DNA of 64,000 bases, from NCBI RefSeq assembly GCF_018918185.1, contig NZ_JAHLPZ010000001.1, positions 558,001 through 622,000 on the forward strand, read 5' to 3'. Under the pieces are notes generated by a model that was not told the origin of the DNA, did no database searches, and saw only the letters and a list, made by a program, of their open reading frames with translations. A program made the translations under genes and the position numbers. Positions within the stretch are counted from its first letter, which is position 1. Each line of letters opens with the position of its first letter. This DNA is from Eubacterium sp. MSJ-21. Lineage in GTDB: Bacteria; Bacillota; Clostridia; Lachnospirales; Lachnospiraceae. This document shows positions 41,805 to 50,726 of this stretch, piece by piece.

Positions 41805-44800
41805 ATGAGCAAGGTTAGACGAATCTATGTAGAAAAGAAAGATGCTTATGCGGTTAAGGCAAAGGACTTAAAGAAGCAGTTCAAGGATTATCTTGGAATC
41901 AAAGCTGACAATGTCCGCGTCCTGACACGGTATGACATGGAAGGCGTATCAGAGGATACCTACAATAAAGCGAAGGTTACAATTTTCTCGGAGCCACCAA
42001 TCGATGTCGTATATGAAGAATCATTTCCAATGAATGAGAAGGAGAAATGCTTCTCTCAGGAATATCTTCCGGGACAGTTCGATCAGCGTGCAGATTCTGC
42101 GGAGCAGTGTGTCAAGCTTCTGAACGAGGAGGAGACACCAGTCATCAAGACAGCGACAACCTATGTGGTAGAGGGTGACGTGACAGAAGAGCAGATGCAG
42201 ACAATCCGGGAGTACGTTGTTAACCCGGTTGATTCCCGTATCACAGACGAGACAAAGCCGGAGACGTTGGTTACAAACTTCGAGGAACCGGCAGATGTGA
42301 AGATCTTTGATGGGTTCAAGAATATGCCAGAAACAGAGCTTAAGGCACTGTATGATTCACTCGGACTTGCTATGACAATCAAGGATTTTGAGCATATACA
42401 GAAATATTTTAAGAACGAAGAACACAGAGATCCATCTATGACTGAGATCCGTGTGCTCGACACATATTGGTCTGACCATTGTCGTCACACAACATTCTCA
42501 ACAGAGCTTACAAATGTTGCATTTGACGATGGATATTACAAGGATGTGATTGCTGAGACATATGATCGTTATGTTGATGCAACAAAGGAGATGTACAAGG
42601 GCAGAGACGATAAGTTTGTCTGCCTGATGGACATCGCCCTTATGGCAATGAAGGAGCTGAAGAAAGCAGGCAAGCTTGATGATCAGGAAGAGTCTGACGA
42701 GATCAATGCATGCTCCATTGTTGTTCCGGTTAAGGTTGATGGCGTCGAAGAAGAGTGGCTGGTAAGCTTTAAGAACGAGACACATAATCATCCGACAGAA
42801 ATCGAGCCATTTGGTGGCGCTGCAACCTGTCTGGGTGGTGCGATCCGTGATCCATTGTCAGGACGTTCTTATGTATACCAGGCAATGCGTGTGACAGGAG
42901 CCGCAGATCCTACCGTATCTTTGAAGGATACGATGCATGGAAAGCTTCCACAGAGAAAGATCGTGAAGGTTGCTGCCGAAGGTTACAGCTCTTATGGTAA
43001 CCAGATTGGCCTTGCCACAGGACTTGTAAAGGAAGTATATCATCCAAACTACGTTGCAAAGCGTATGGAGATCGGTGCTGTTATGGGTGCAGCTCCAAGA
43101 AGATGTGTGAAACGTCTGAATTCTGATCCGGGCGATATCATCATCCTGCTCGGTGGACGTACCGGACGTGATGGCTGTGGTGGAGCAACCGGTTCTTCCA
43201 AGGCACATACAGAAAGCTCGATTGAGACATGTGGTGCTGAGGTACAGAAGGGTAATGCACCAACAGAGCGTAAGATCCAGCGCCTGTTCCGTCGGGAAGA
43301 GGTTGCAAGCCTGATTAAAAAATGTAACGACTTTGGTGCCGGCGGTGTGTCTGTCGCAATCGGTGAGCTTGCGGATGGTTTACAGATTGACCTGGATAAG
43401 GTTCCAAAGAAATATGCAGGTCTCGATGGTACAGAGCTTGCAATCTCCGAGTCACAGGAGCGTATGGCAGTCGTTGTTGATCCAAAGGATGTTGACAAGA
43501 TGATGCAGTATGTGGCAGAGGAAAACTTAGAGGCTGTTGCGGTTGCAGTCGTGACAGAAGAGAAGCGTCTGGTACTTTCATGGAGAGGTAAAGAGATCGT
43601 CAATCTGTCCCGTGCATTCCTCGATACAAACGGTGCACATCAGGAGACAGATGTCAAGGTTTCCATGCCGGATGCATCTGCAAAATATTTTGATGAGAAG
43701 AAGGATGCTTCGGATGTGAAGAAGCTTTGGTTAGATACACTTTCTGATTTGAATGTCGCTTCCCAGAAGGGACTTGTGGAGATGTTCGATTCATCAATCG
43801 GTGCAGGTACGGTTACAATGCCATATGGCGGTAAGTACCAGCTTTCTGAGACACAGACGATGATCGCAAAGCTTCCGGTATTGAAGGGAAAGACCGATAC
43901 AGTTACGATGATGAGCTACGGCTTTGATCCGTACCTGTCAAGCTGGAGCCCATATCATGGAGCTATCTATGCGGTATTGACATCTGTTGCGAAGATCGCA
44001 GCAGCAGGTGGTGATGTAAGCAAGGTAAGACTGACATTCCAGGAGTATTTCGAGAGACTTGGTACGGATCCATATCGTTGGGGCCTGCCACTTTCCGCAT
44101 TGCTCGGAGCTTATGATGTACAGATGGGACTGGGACTTCCTTCTATCGGCGGTAAGGATTCCATGTCCGGTTCCTTCAATGATATTGATGTTCCACCAAC
44201 TCTGGTCAGCTTTGCAGTGGATGTAGCAAGCTATCAGGATGTGGTAACACCGGAATTAAAGAAAGCAGGCAATCAGCTTGTATGCTTCGATATCAAGCGC
44301 GATGCTTATGATAAGCCGGATTACAAGGATGCAATGGATAAATACGAGAAGCTGCATCAGGCAATCACGGAAGGCAAGGTTGTATCCGCTTATGCAATCG
44401 GCTTCGGTGGTATGATCGAGGCTGTCTCCAAGATGGCATTTGGTAACAAGCTTGGTGTGAAGCTTGCAAAGACTGTCGATGCAGATGATCTTACAGCGAA
44501 GAAATATGGTTCTATCATTCTTGAAGTAGAAAAAGACAAAGTGACAGAGCTTGGCATTCCATGTACAGTTATCGGTGAAGTACAGGATGCACCGGAATTC
44601 GTATATGGTGATAGTGTGATCACAATGGATGAGGCACTGGATGCATGGACAAAGAAGCTTGAAAAGGTATTCCCGACAGAGTCCGGTGTAGAGCAGAACG
44701 ATAAGATCAATGATACATTGAAGATCGTAGACGGAAAGGTAAGCACAGGACTGTATGATGCCGGTTCTATCTATGTAGCAAGGAATAAAGTAGCAAAGCC

Positions 44801-45593
44801 AAAGGTATTTATTCCGGTATTTCCTGGAACAAACTGCGAGTACGATTCAGCCAAGGCGTTTGAAAATGCAGGTGCGGAGGTACAGACAATCGTATTCCGC
44901 AACATGGATGCACAGGGTATCCGTGATTCGGTAGATGCATTCACGAAAGCAATCAGTGAAAGCCAGATCATCATGTTCCCAGGTGGTTTCTCTGCTGGTG
45001 ATGAGCCGGATGGTTCCGGTAAGTTCATCGCAACTGCATTCCGGAATGCAAAGATTGCGGATGAGGTTATGAAGCTTCTGCATGAACGTGATGGATTGGC
45101 ACTTGGTATTTGTAACGGTTTCCAGGCACTCATCAAGCTCGGACTTGTTCCTTACGGTGAGATTCGTCCACAGGAGGCTGATTCACCGACATTGACGATT
45201 AATAGCATCGGCCGTCATCAGTCCAAGATGGTTTATACAAAGGTTGTTACAAACAAGAGTCCATGGCTGCAGAAGGCTAAGCTTGGTGGTGTGTATACTG
45301 TACCAATCTCACATGGTGAGGGACGTTTTGTTGCAAGCAAGGAGTGGACAGAGAAGCTCTTCGCAAATGGACAGGTTGCAACTCAGTATGTTGATATGGA
45401 TGGCAATCCAACAATGGATGAATATTACAATGTCAATGGTTCTTACTACGCAATCGAGGGTATCACAAGCCCGGATGGCCGTGTACTTGGTAAGATGGCA
45501 CACTCTGAGCGTAAAGGAACTGCTGTGGCAGTAAATATCTACGGAGATCAGGATCAGAAGATCTTTGAGTCCGGTGTTGCTTATTTCTCATAA
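41805..45593 (+). CDS. purL: Phosphoribosylformylglycinamidine synthase, single-chain form
   Basis: 1262 residues from ATG 41805 (AGGAGG at 41792-41797). It makes FGAM from FGAR, glutamine and ATP in purine synthesis. The synthase part (about 1-980) has DTYWSDHCRHTTF, FKNETHNHPTEIEPFGGAATCLGGAIRD and GIGGKDSMSG-type ATP/metal motifs (LPSIGGKDSMSGSF). The C-terminal class-I glutaminase domain (from ~1000) has FPGTNCEYDSAKAF, PGGFSAGDEPDGSGK and the nucleophile Cys in LGICNGFQALIKLG, with H-G-E-G-R-F later. The domain fusion and length match the clostridial type, distinct from the separate PurQ/PurL/PurS of Bacillus. Confidence 0.97.
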   Translation: MSKVRRIYVEKKDAYAVKAKDLKKQFKDYLGIKADNVRVLTRYDMEGVSEDTYNKAKVTIFSEPPIDVVYEESFPMNEKEKCFSQEYLPGQFDQRADSAEQCVKLLNEEETPVIKTATTYVVEGDVTEEQMQTIREYVVNPVDSRITDETKPETLVTNFEEPADVKIFDGFKNMPETELKALYDSLGLAMTIKDFEHIQKYFKNEEHRDPSMTEIRVLDTYWSDHCRHTTFSTELTNVAFDDGYYKDVIAETYDRYVDATKEMYKGRDDKFVCLMDIALMAMKELKKAGKLDDQEESDEINACSIVVPVKVDGVEEEWLVSFKNETHNHPTEIEPFGGAATCLGGAIRDPLSGRSYVYQAMRVTGAADPTVSLKDTMHGKLPQRKIVKVAAEGYSSYGNQIGLATGLVKEVYHPNYVAKRMEIGAVMGAAPRRCVKRLNSDPGDIIILLGGRTGRDGCGGATGSSKAHTESSIETCGAEVQKGNAPTERKIQRLFRREEVASLIKKCNDFGAGGVSVAIGELADGLQIDLDKVPKKYAGLDGTELAISESQERMAVVVDPKDVDKMMQYVAEENLEAVAVAVVTEEKRLVLSWRGKEIVNLSRAFLDTNGAHQETDVKVSMPDASAKYFDEKKDASDVKKLWLDTLSDLNVASQKGLVEMFDSSIGAGTVTMPYGGKYQLSETQTMIAKLPVLKGKTDTVTMMSYGFDPYLSSWSPYHGAIYAVLTSVAKIAAAGGDVSKVRLTFQEYFERLGTDPYRWGLPLSALLGAYDVQMGLGLPSIGGKDSMSGSFNDIDVPPTLVSFAVDVASYQDVVTPELKKAGNQLVCFDIKRDAYDKPDYKDAMDKYEKLHQAITEGKVVSAYAIGFGGMIEAVSKMAFGNKLGVKLAKTVDADDLTAKKYGSIILEVEKDKVTELGIPCTVIGEVQDAPEFVYGDSVITMDEALDAWTKKLEKVFPTESGVEQNDKINDTLKIVDGKVSTGLYDAGSIYVARNKVAKPKVFIPVFPGTNCEYDSAKAFENAGAEVQTIVFRNMDAQGIRDSVDAFTKAISESQIIMFPGGFSAGDEPDGSGKFIATAFRNAKIADEVMKLLHERDGLALGICNGFQALIKLGLVPYGEIRPQEADSPTLTINSIGRHQSKMVYTKVVTNKSPWLQKAKLGGVYTVPISHGEGRFVASKEWTEKLFANGQVATQYVDMDGNPTMDEYYNVNGSYYAIEGITSPDGRVLGKMAHSERKGTAVAVNIYGDQDQKIFESGVAYFS

Positions 45594-45647
45594 ATAAAGG
45601 TTAAGATTGCGGCATGGACACATGTCACGGAAAGGGGATGTGTGTTC

Positions 45648-46469
45648 ATGCCACATATTATTTCTATACAGAATTTACAGGATACGGATCTGGATATATA
45701 CGCCAGACTTTCAGAGGCGCAGCTTCTTCGTTACCGGGAGCCGAAACCTGGTATCTTTATTGCGGAAAGTCCGATCGTCGTGGAGCGGGCACTTGCTGCA
45801 GGGTATCATCCTATCTCGATCCTGATGGATGAGGAAGAACTGCCCAAACAACAGAAGCTGTTGAATCGGTGTGGAGATATTCCGGTTTATACTGCAAAGT
45901 TTGATATATTGACGCAGATTACAGGCTTTAAGCTGACGCGTGGAATGTTATGTGCGATGGAGAGAAAGAAGCTTCCGGAAGCAGATGTCTTATGTGGGAA
46001 TATGCACCGGATTGCTGTACTTGAGGATGTAATGAATCCGACAAATGTCGGAGCAATATTCCGTTCGGCGGCGGCACTTGGCATGGATGCAGTGCTTTTA
46101 ACACATGGATGTGCGGATCCGCTGTACCGGAGAGCAATCCGTGTCAGCATGGGTACAGTATTTCAGATACCATGGACATATCTGCCGAAGACGGAAGAAG
46201 ATACCGCACAGATACTTCATACGCTGGGCTTTCCATGTGTGGCAATGGCACTTCGGGATGATTCGTGTGAGATCTGTGATTCGCGGTTTGCGAAGCTTGA
46301 TAAACTTGCTGTGATCCTTGGAACAGAAGGAGAAGGGCTGCGCCAGGAGACGATTATGCACAGTGATTATACCGTGAAGATACCGATGACACATGGGGTG
46401 GATTCCTTGAATGTGGCGGCTGCGAGTGCGGTCGCATTCTGGGAATTGTCAAAAAGAGAAACCGTTTAA
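45648..46469 (+). CDS. TrmH/SpoU-family RNA 2'-O-methyltransferase
   Basis: 273 residues from ATG 45648 (AAAGGGGA at 45631-45638; GTG 45642 is an alternative). An N-terminal substrate-binding domain (RYREPKPGIFIAESPIVVERAL) is followed by the SPOUT knot domain with motif 1 NPTNVGAIFRSAAALGMDAVLL, motif 2 VILGTEGEGL and motif 3 IPMTHGVDSLNVAAASAVAFWE. It transfers methyl from SAM to a ribose of rRNA or tRNA; the exact nucleotide cannot be told from sequence. Confidence 0.93.
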   Translation: MPHIISIQNLQDTDLDIYARLSEAQLLRYREPKPGIFIAESPIVVERALAAGYHPISILMDEEELPKQQKLLNRCGDIPVYTAKFDILTQITGFKLTRGMLCAMERKKLPEADVLCGNMHRIAVLEDVMNPTNVGAIFRSAAALGMDAVLLTHGCADPLYRRAIRVSMGTVFQIPWTYLPKTEEDTAQILHTLGFPCVAMALRDDSCEICDSRFAKLDKLAVILGTEGEGLRQETIMHSDYTVKIPMTHGVDSLNVAAASAVAFWELSKRETV

Positions 46470-46486
46470 GTGCGGTTTCTTTTTAT
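46459..46486 (+). terminator. Terminator overlapping the end of the methyltransferase gene
   Basis: AGAAACCG pairs with CGGTTTCT around TTTAAGTG, followed by TTTTT; the stop codon is in the loop. Confidence 0.88.
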
Positions 46487-46508
46487 TTTAAAAAAATCAA
46501 AAAAGAGA

Positions 46509-46564
46509 TTGACAAATTGTTTTATCGTGTTATAATACACTCAAATCCTACTTAAAAAGTAGGA
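46509..46564 (+). promoter_or_regulatory. cysK promoter and palindromic operator
   Basis: TTGACA (46509-46514), a 16-bp spacer and TATAAT (46531-46536). The perfect palindrome TCCTACTTAAAAAGTAGGA (46546-46564) follows at about +3 to +21. A Rrf2-family regulator gene lies just downstream of cysK and is the obvious candidate to bind it. Confidence 0.8.
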
Positions 46565-46619
46565 ATATAGGGAAATAGAGAAGCAATAGATAATATAAGA
46601 AAATCTGGAGGTAGACATT

Positions 46620-47558
46620 ATGAGTAAAGTAATTAAAAGTGCGTTGGAATTGATTGGTGATACACCTTTGCTTCAGGCAGATCGTTATGCGAAGAAGGCA
46701 GATGTGACAGATGTAAATCTGTTCGTAAAGTTGGAGTACCTGAATCCATCAGGGTCCGTAAAGGATCGTATTGCACTTGCAATGATCGAGGATGCTGAGG
46801 AAAAGGGAGAACTTAAGCCGGGCGCAACAATCATTGAGCCAACATCCGGAAATACAGGCATCGGTATTGCAGCCGTTGCGACAGCAAAGGGCTATCGTGC
46901 AATCCTGACACTGCCGGAGACCATGAGTGTAGAGCGTAGAAATCTTCTGAAGGCATATGGTGCAGAGCTTGTACTGACAGATGGTTCTAAGGGAATGAAG
47001 GGTGCCATTGCAAAGGCAGAAGAATTGAAGGAGTCTATTCCGGGAGCAATCATCCTTGGACAGTTTGATAACCCGGCCAATTCCGAGATGCACAAGAAGA
47101 CAACCGGACCGGAGATCTGGGAGCAGACAGAGGGTAAGGTTGATATTTTCGTAGCCGGTGTTGGTACAGGTGGAACGCTGACCGGTGTTGGTGAGTATCT
47201 GAAGTCTAAGAATCCGGATGTGAAGATTGTGGCGGTAGAGCCTGCAACAAGTGCAGTTCTTTCAACCGGTCAGGCCGGATCCCATAAGATTCAGGGTATC
47301 GGAGCCGGATTTGTGCCAAAGGTACTCAATACGAAGATCTACGATGAGATTATTACGATTGAGAACGACGATGCATTTGAAGAGGGAAGAGCCTTTGCAA
47401 GAGCCGAGGGTATTCTGGTTGGTATCTCTTCCGGTGCGGCATTGAAAGCAGCAGATATCCTTGCAAAGAGACCGGAGAACAAGGGCAAGACAATTGTTGC
47501 ATTACTTCCGGATTCTGGTGACAGATATCTGTCTACTGCATTATTTGCAGAGCAGTAA
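46620..47558 (+). CDS. cysK: Cysteine synthase (O-acetylserine sulfhydrylase)
   Basis: 312 residues. A PLP enzyme that makes cysteine from O-acetylserine and sulfide. The PLP lysine is K48 in [11 protein letters not shown]; the substrate loop is [12 protein letters not shown], the phosphate-binding loop [16 protein letters not shown], and the C-terminal motif [23 protein letters not shown] (46606-46615) gives a strong ribosome site. It is expressed from the palindrome-bearing promoter, so cysteine or sulfur control is likely. The Rrf2 gene follows with its own promoter. Confidence 0.97.
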   Translation: MSKVIKSALELIGDTPLLQADRYAKKADVTDVNLFVKLEYLNPSGSVKDRIALAMIEDAEEKGELKPGATIIEPTSGNTGIGIAAVATAKGYRAILTLPETMSVERRNLLKAYGAELVLTDGSKGMKGAIAKAEELKESIPGAIILGQFDNPANSEMHKKTTGPEIWEQTEGKVDIFVAGVGTGGTLTGVGEYLKSKNPDVKIVAVEPATSAVLSTGQAGSHKIQGIGAGFVPKVLNTKIYDEIITIENDDAFEEGRAFARAEGILVGISSGAALKAADILAKRPENKGKTIVALLPDSGDRYLSTALFAEQ

Positions 47559-47596
47559 AGAGAAGAAAATGAACGGATAAAATATTGTTCGTTATC

Positions 47597-47671
47597 TTGA
47601 CTTATGTTAGTGCCGATTATATAATTTTTTGTATCTGCGGACAGCAACGGAACTTATAATTATATAATCGG
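47597..47671 (+). promoter_or_regulatory. Promoter of the Rrf2 gene within a 14-bp inverted repeat
   Basis: TTGACT (47597-47602), a 17-bp spacer and TATAAT (47620-47625). CCGATTATATAATT (47613-47626), which contains the -10, is exactly complementary to AATTATATAATCGG (47658-47671), 31 bp downstream. The arms could be two operators or the stem of a leader hairpin. Confidence 0.8.
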
Positions 47672-47692
47672 TTACTTTATGGAGGAATTTGC

Positions 47693-48127
47693 ATGAAAAT
47701 ATCAACAAAGGGAAGGTATGCACTTCGTCTGATGCTTGATTTGGCAGTTTATAACACCGGAGAGCCGATTAGTTTAAAAGACGTTGCAAAGAGGCAGAAT
47801 ATATCTGAAAAATATATGGAGCAGATTATTTCTGTATTGAATAAGGCGGGATTTGTGCGCGGAATCCGAGGCGCACAGGGTGGATATCTGCTTTCTCGTA
47901 CACCGAAGGATTATACGGTTGGTATGATCTTACGATTGACGGAGGGCGAGCTTGCCCCGGTTGCCTGCGTTGGACAAAATCCAATTGACTGCGAGAGAAG
48001 AAATAGCTGTGTGACGGTTCGTATCTGGGAGAGACTCTATGATGCGATATCGGATGTCGTAGATAATATCACATTGCAGGATCTGGTTGATTGGAACAAC
48101 GAGCAAGCGGATCAATACATGATATAA
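47693..48127 (+). CDS. Rrf2-family transcriptional regulator (CymR/IscR-like)
   Basis: 144 residues. An N-terminal winged helix (MKISTKGRYALRLMLDLAVY, the ISEKYMEQIISVLNKAGFVRGIRGAQGGYLLS wing) is followed by C92-x7-C100-x5-C106, the position of the iron-sulfur ligands of IscR/NsrR-type members. CymR, the cysteine regulator of Firmicutes, works with CysK as a complex, and cysK is next door, so a cysteine regulator is the leading idea; the three Cys leave an Fe-S sensor possible. TGGAGGA (47680-47686) precedes the start. Confidence 0.88.
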   Translation: MKISTKGRYALRLMLDLAVYNTGEPISLKDVAKRQNISEKYMEQIISVLNKAGFVRGIRGAQGGYLLSRTPKDYTVGMILRLTEGELAPVACVGQNPIDCERRNSCVTVRIWERLYDAISDVVDNITLQDLVDWNNEQADQYMI

Positions 48128-48130
48128 TAA

Positions 48131-48195
48131 TTCCGTCATGCAAATAAGCAGCGAGGCTGCTTGCAGACGGAGGTGCTTATTTATATGACGGATAA
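48131..48195 (+). ncRNA. Long imperfect hairpin, possible structured RNA or terminator
   Basis: CCGTCAT plus AAATAAGCA pairs with TGCTTATTT plus ATGACGG across a 65-nt element; the loop holds a second hairpin GCAGC/GCTGC. It lies immediately after the Rrf2 stop. Without a clear U-run it may be a structured 3' end or a small inverted-repeat element. Confidence 0.5.
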
Positions 48196-48252
48196 ACAGA
48201 CATAAGCATGAAGGACGATAGTCCGGAATGCGCATGGCTGTTACGATTTCGG

Positions 48253-48341
48253 GAGTTCGAAGAACGGAGAAATCGTGATTATTATATGTAATGTATAATG
48301 ATAATCACGAGTTCGCAGAACGGAGAAATCGTGAATATTAT
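48253..48341 (+). repeat. 33-bp direct repeat before the GH3 gene
   Basis: GAGTTCGAAGAACGGAGAAA... (48253-48285) recurs at 48309-48341 with two mismatches. Between them TCGTGATTAT and ATAATCACGA form an inverted repeat. The second copy supplies the GH3 ribosome site and start codon. Confidence 0.8.
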
Positions 48342-49590
48342 GAATAAGACGGAATCGTGTTCAATGATGCATCGGCATAAAAAAATTATATATGGAATAT
48401 TGATCATCTGTATGGTGTTTTTTGGTATTTTCGGTTCGGGAAATCTCCTGCGGGATGGAGAGCGAACTTCTTCGGAATCGTCAGATACGGAAGAAATAGC
48501 CACGACACAGATTTCTGCGACAACCGAGCAGGCGGCAGAAGAAGGAACGCATTCTTCTTCGGATGCACAAATGACAGTGCTTGATGTGCGGATACAGGAC
48601 AAGATTCAGACGATGAGTCTGGAAGAAAAAGTCGGACAGATGTTTTTTGTAAAAAATGATGGACGCTTCGGACCGGATGAGCTAACGCAATATCCGGTTG
48701 GGGGCATTATTTTGTTTGCAGGAGATCTGGCTGGGGAGACGGCAGATTCGCTGACAGAGAAGATCCAGTCGTTTCAGGATGCTTCGGATATCCCATTGCT
48801 GATCGGAACGGATGAAGAAGGGGGTACGGTGACGCGTGTCAGCCGGTATAGTGCGCTGTCTGACCATGTTTTTGCCTCGCCGAGGTCCATCTATGCATCA
48901 GGAGGTATGGATGCAATTAGAAAGGACACGGAAGAAAAATCAAAGCTATTGTTGTCGTATGGAATTAATGTCAATTTTGCACCAGTCTGTGATCTATCCG
49001 GAAATCAAAGTGATTTTATATATGAACGGTCTTTTGGGGATGATCCACAGGAGACAGCGGAATATGTCGATACCGTTGTTACGACGATGCGGGAGGCTCA
49101 GATCGGAACAGTATTAAAGCATTTTCCGGGGTATGGCAGTAATGGGGATACTCATATAAACCGGATTGAAGACACGCGGACGTATGAGCAGTTTGTGACG
49201 CAAGACTATATTCCGTTTGAGGCAGGCGTAAATGCAGGTGCGGATTGTATCTTAGTCAGTCACAATGTGGTTGCTGCGATTGACGATACATATCCGGCAT
49301 CCCTGTCGGCAAAGGTGCACGACGAGATTCGGAACGTATTGCAGTTTGACGGTGTGGTGATCACCGATGATCTGATGATGAGCGGGGTGTCTGCAGGATA
49401 TGATCTGGATGAGGCGGCAGTGCAGGCGGTCAAAGCGGGAAATGATATGCTTCTTTCTACGAACTATCAGGAGCAGTTCAAGGCTGTGTTACAGGCGGTC
49501 AAAGATGGAGAAATCGACGAGTCTCAGATAGACATGGCAGTTGCACATGTGTTGAGATGGAAGAACAAGTTAGGACTTGAAATATTTTAG
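48340..49590 (+). CDS. Membrane-anchored GH3 glycosidase (beta-N-acetylhexosaminidase-like)
   Basis: 416 residues from ATG 48340; GTG 48331 is a close alternative because CGGAGA (48321-48326) sits nearer to it. One N-terminal membrane helix (about 15-36) and a Ser/Thr/Glu-rich linker place the enzyme outside. The GH3 barrel has LLIGTDEEGGTVTRV, KHFPGYG with N-G-D-T-H (NagZ-type His/Asp dyad region) and nucleophile Asp in VVITDDLMMSG. It probably removes N-acetylglucosamine from muropeptides or other glycans. The usual KHFPGHG His is Tyr. Confidence 0.88.
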   Translation: MNKTESCSMMHRHKKIIYGILIICMVFFGIFGSGNLLRDGERTSSESSDTEEIATTQISATTEQAAEEGTHSSSDAQMTVLDVRIQDKIQTMSLEEKVGQMFFVKNDGRFGPDELTQYPVGGIILFAGDLAGETADSLTEKIQSFQDASDIPLLIGTDEEGGTVTRVSRYSALSDHVFASPRSIYASGGMDAIRKDTEEKSKLLLSYGINVNFAPVCDLSGNQSDFIYERSFGDDPQETAEYVDTVVTTMREAQIGTVLKHFPGYGSNGDTHINRIEDTRTYEQFVTQDYIPFEAGVNAGADCILVSHNVVAAIDDTYPASLSAKVHDEIRNVLQFDGVVITDDLMMSGVSAGYDLDEAAVQAVKAGNDMLLSTNYQEQFKAVLQAVKDGEIDESQIDMAVAHVLRWKNKLGLEIF

Positions 49591-49613
49591 AAATTGACAG
49601 AAAGGGGTAACGG

Positions 49614-50726
49614 ATGAAATTAATACATTGTGCGGATATTCATTTGAATTCCTCCCTGTCTACACATCTGGACGGAGAGAAACGGAAACAGCGGAGAACC
49701 GAGATTCTGCATACGTTTTTACGCATGGTGGATTATGCCGCAGAGCAATCGGTGGATGGAATACTCATCGCCGGAGACCTGTTTGATACGAAGAAGGTTG
49801 ACCGGACAACTGGGGATGCCGTGCTTTCTGCAATCATTGGACATCCGGAAATCTTGTTTTTCTATCTGCGTGGAAATCATGATGCAGATGGTTTTCTGCA
49901 GTCGCTGGATAAAATCCCGGATAACCTGAAGCTGTTTGGTGATACATGGCGTTCATATGCGTGGGAAGAAGATGGTGCGACAATCGTGATCACGGGAGCT
50001 GAGAGCTCTGTACGAAATGTACAGACGTTATATACATCACTCAGACTTGATCCGAAGCATATCAATCTTGTGATGCTGCATGGGCAGGAGACACCCTACG
50101 CAAGTGGGTCAAGACAGGATGCGGAACAGATTCCACTTGCTTTATTACAAAATAAGGGAATCGATTATCTGGCACTCGGACATATCCATACATATAAGCG
50201 GGAGCAGCTCGATGCAAGGGGAATTTATGTGTATCCGGGCTGTTTAGAGGGCAGAGGCTTTGATGAATGTGGTGTACATGGGTTCTGCCTGCTTGATATT
50301 GATGCTGCACATCATAAGATGCAGGATACTTTTGTGCCGTTTGCAAGCCGCAGACTGTGGGAGGCATCCGTGGATGTAAGTGGATGCGCAGTTGGTAAGG
50401 ATGTCTTAGATGCTGTCAGAGAGACGTTACAGGAGATGCAAGTGCAGTCTGCAGATCTGGTGCAGGTCTGTCTGACTGGCAGTCTGCCTGCAGGTGTGGA
50501 AGTAGATGCAGAATTGCTTGCGATGCAGCTTGCCCAATCTTATTTTTATGTAAAGGTTGTGAACCGGACCATGCCGGAGATTGACTATGCGTCATATTCA
50601 TATGACACCTCGTTAAAGGGTGAATTTGTTCGGCTGGTTCAGGCACAGACCGGTCTTTCGGAAGAGAAGAAGGCGAAGATCATTCAGACAGGAATATTGG
50701 CGCTTGCCGGGGAGGCGTTCGTATGA
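49614..50726 (+). CDS. Metallophosphoesterase, SbcD/YhaO-like DNA exonuclease subunit
   Basis: 370 residues. Calcineurin-like phosphoesterase motifs: CADIHLNS (D-x-H), AGDLFDTKKVD (G-D-x-x-D), LRGNHD (G-N-H-D/E), V-M-L-H-G and A-L-G-H-I-H. These bind two metal ions (Mn2+) for nuclease action. The C-terminal third is a capping region. The next gene overlaps by 4 bp (ATGA) and encodes the SMC/Rad50-like ATPase partner, as in yhaO-yhaN and sbcD-sbcC. AAAGGGG (49600-49606) precedes the start. Confidence 0.9.
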   Translation: MKLIHCADIHLNSSLSTHLDGEKRKQRRTEILHTFLRMVDYAAEQSVDGILIAGDLFDTKKVDRTTGDAVLSAIIGHPEILFFYLRGNHDADGFLQSLDKIPDNLKLFGDTWRSYAWEEDGATIVITGAESSVRNVQTLYTSLRLDPKHINLVMLHGQETPYASGSRQDAEQIPLALLQNKGIDYLALGHIHTYKREQLDARGIYVYPGCLEGRGFDECGVHGFCLLDIDAAHHKMQDTFVPFASRRLWEASVDVSGCAVGKDVLDAVRETLQEMQVQSADLVQVCLTGSLPAGVEVDAELLAMQLAQSYFYVKVVNRTMPEIDYASYSYDTSLKGEFVRLVQAQTGLSEEKKAKIIQTGILALAGEAFV

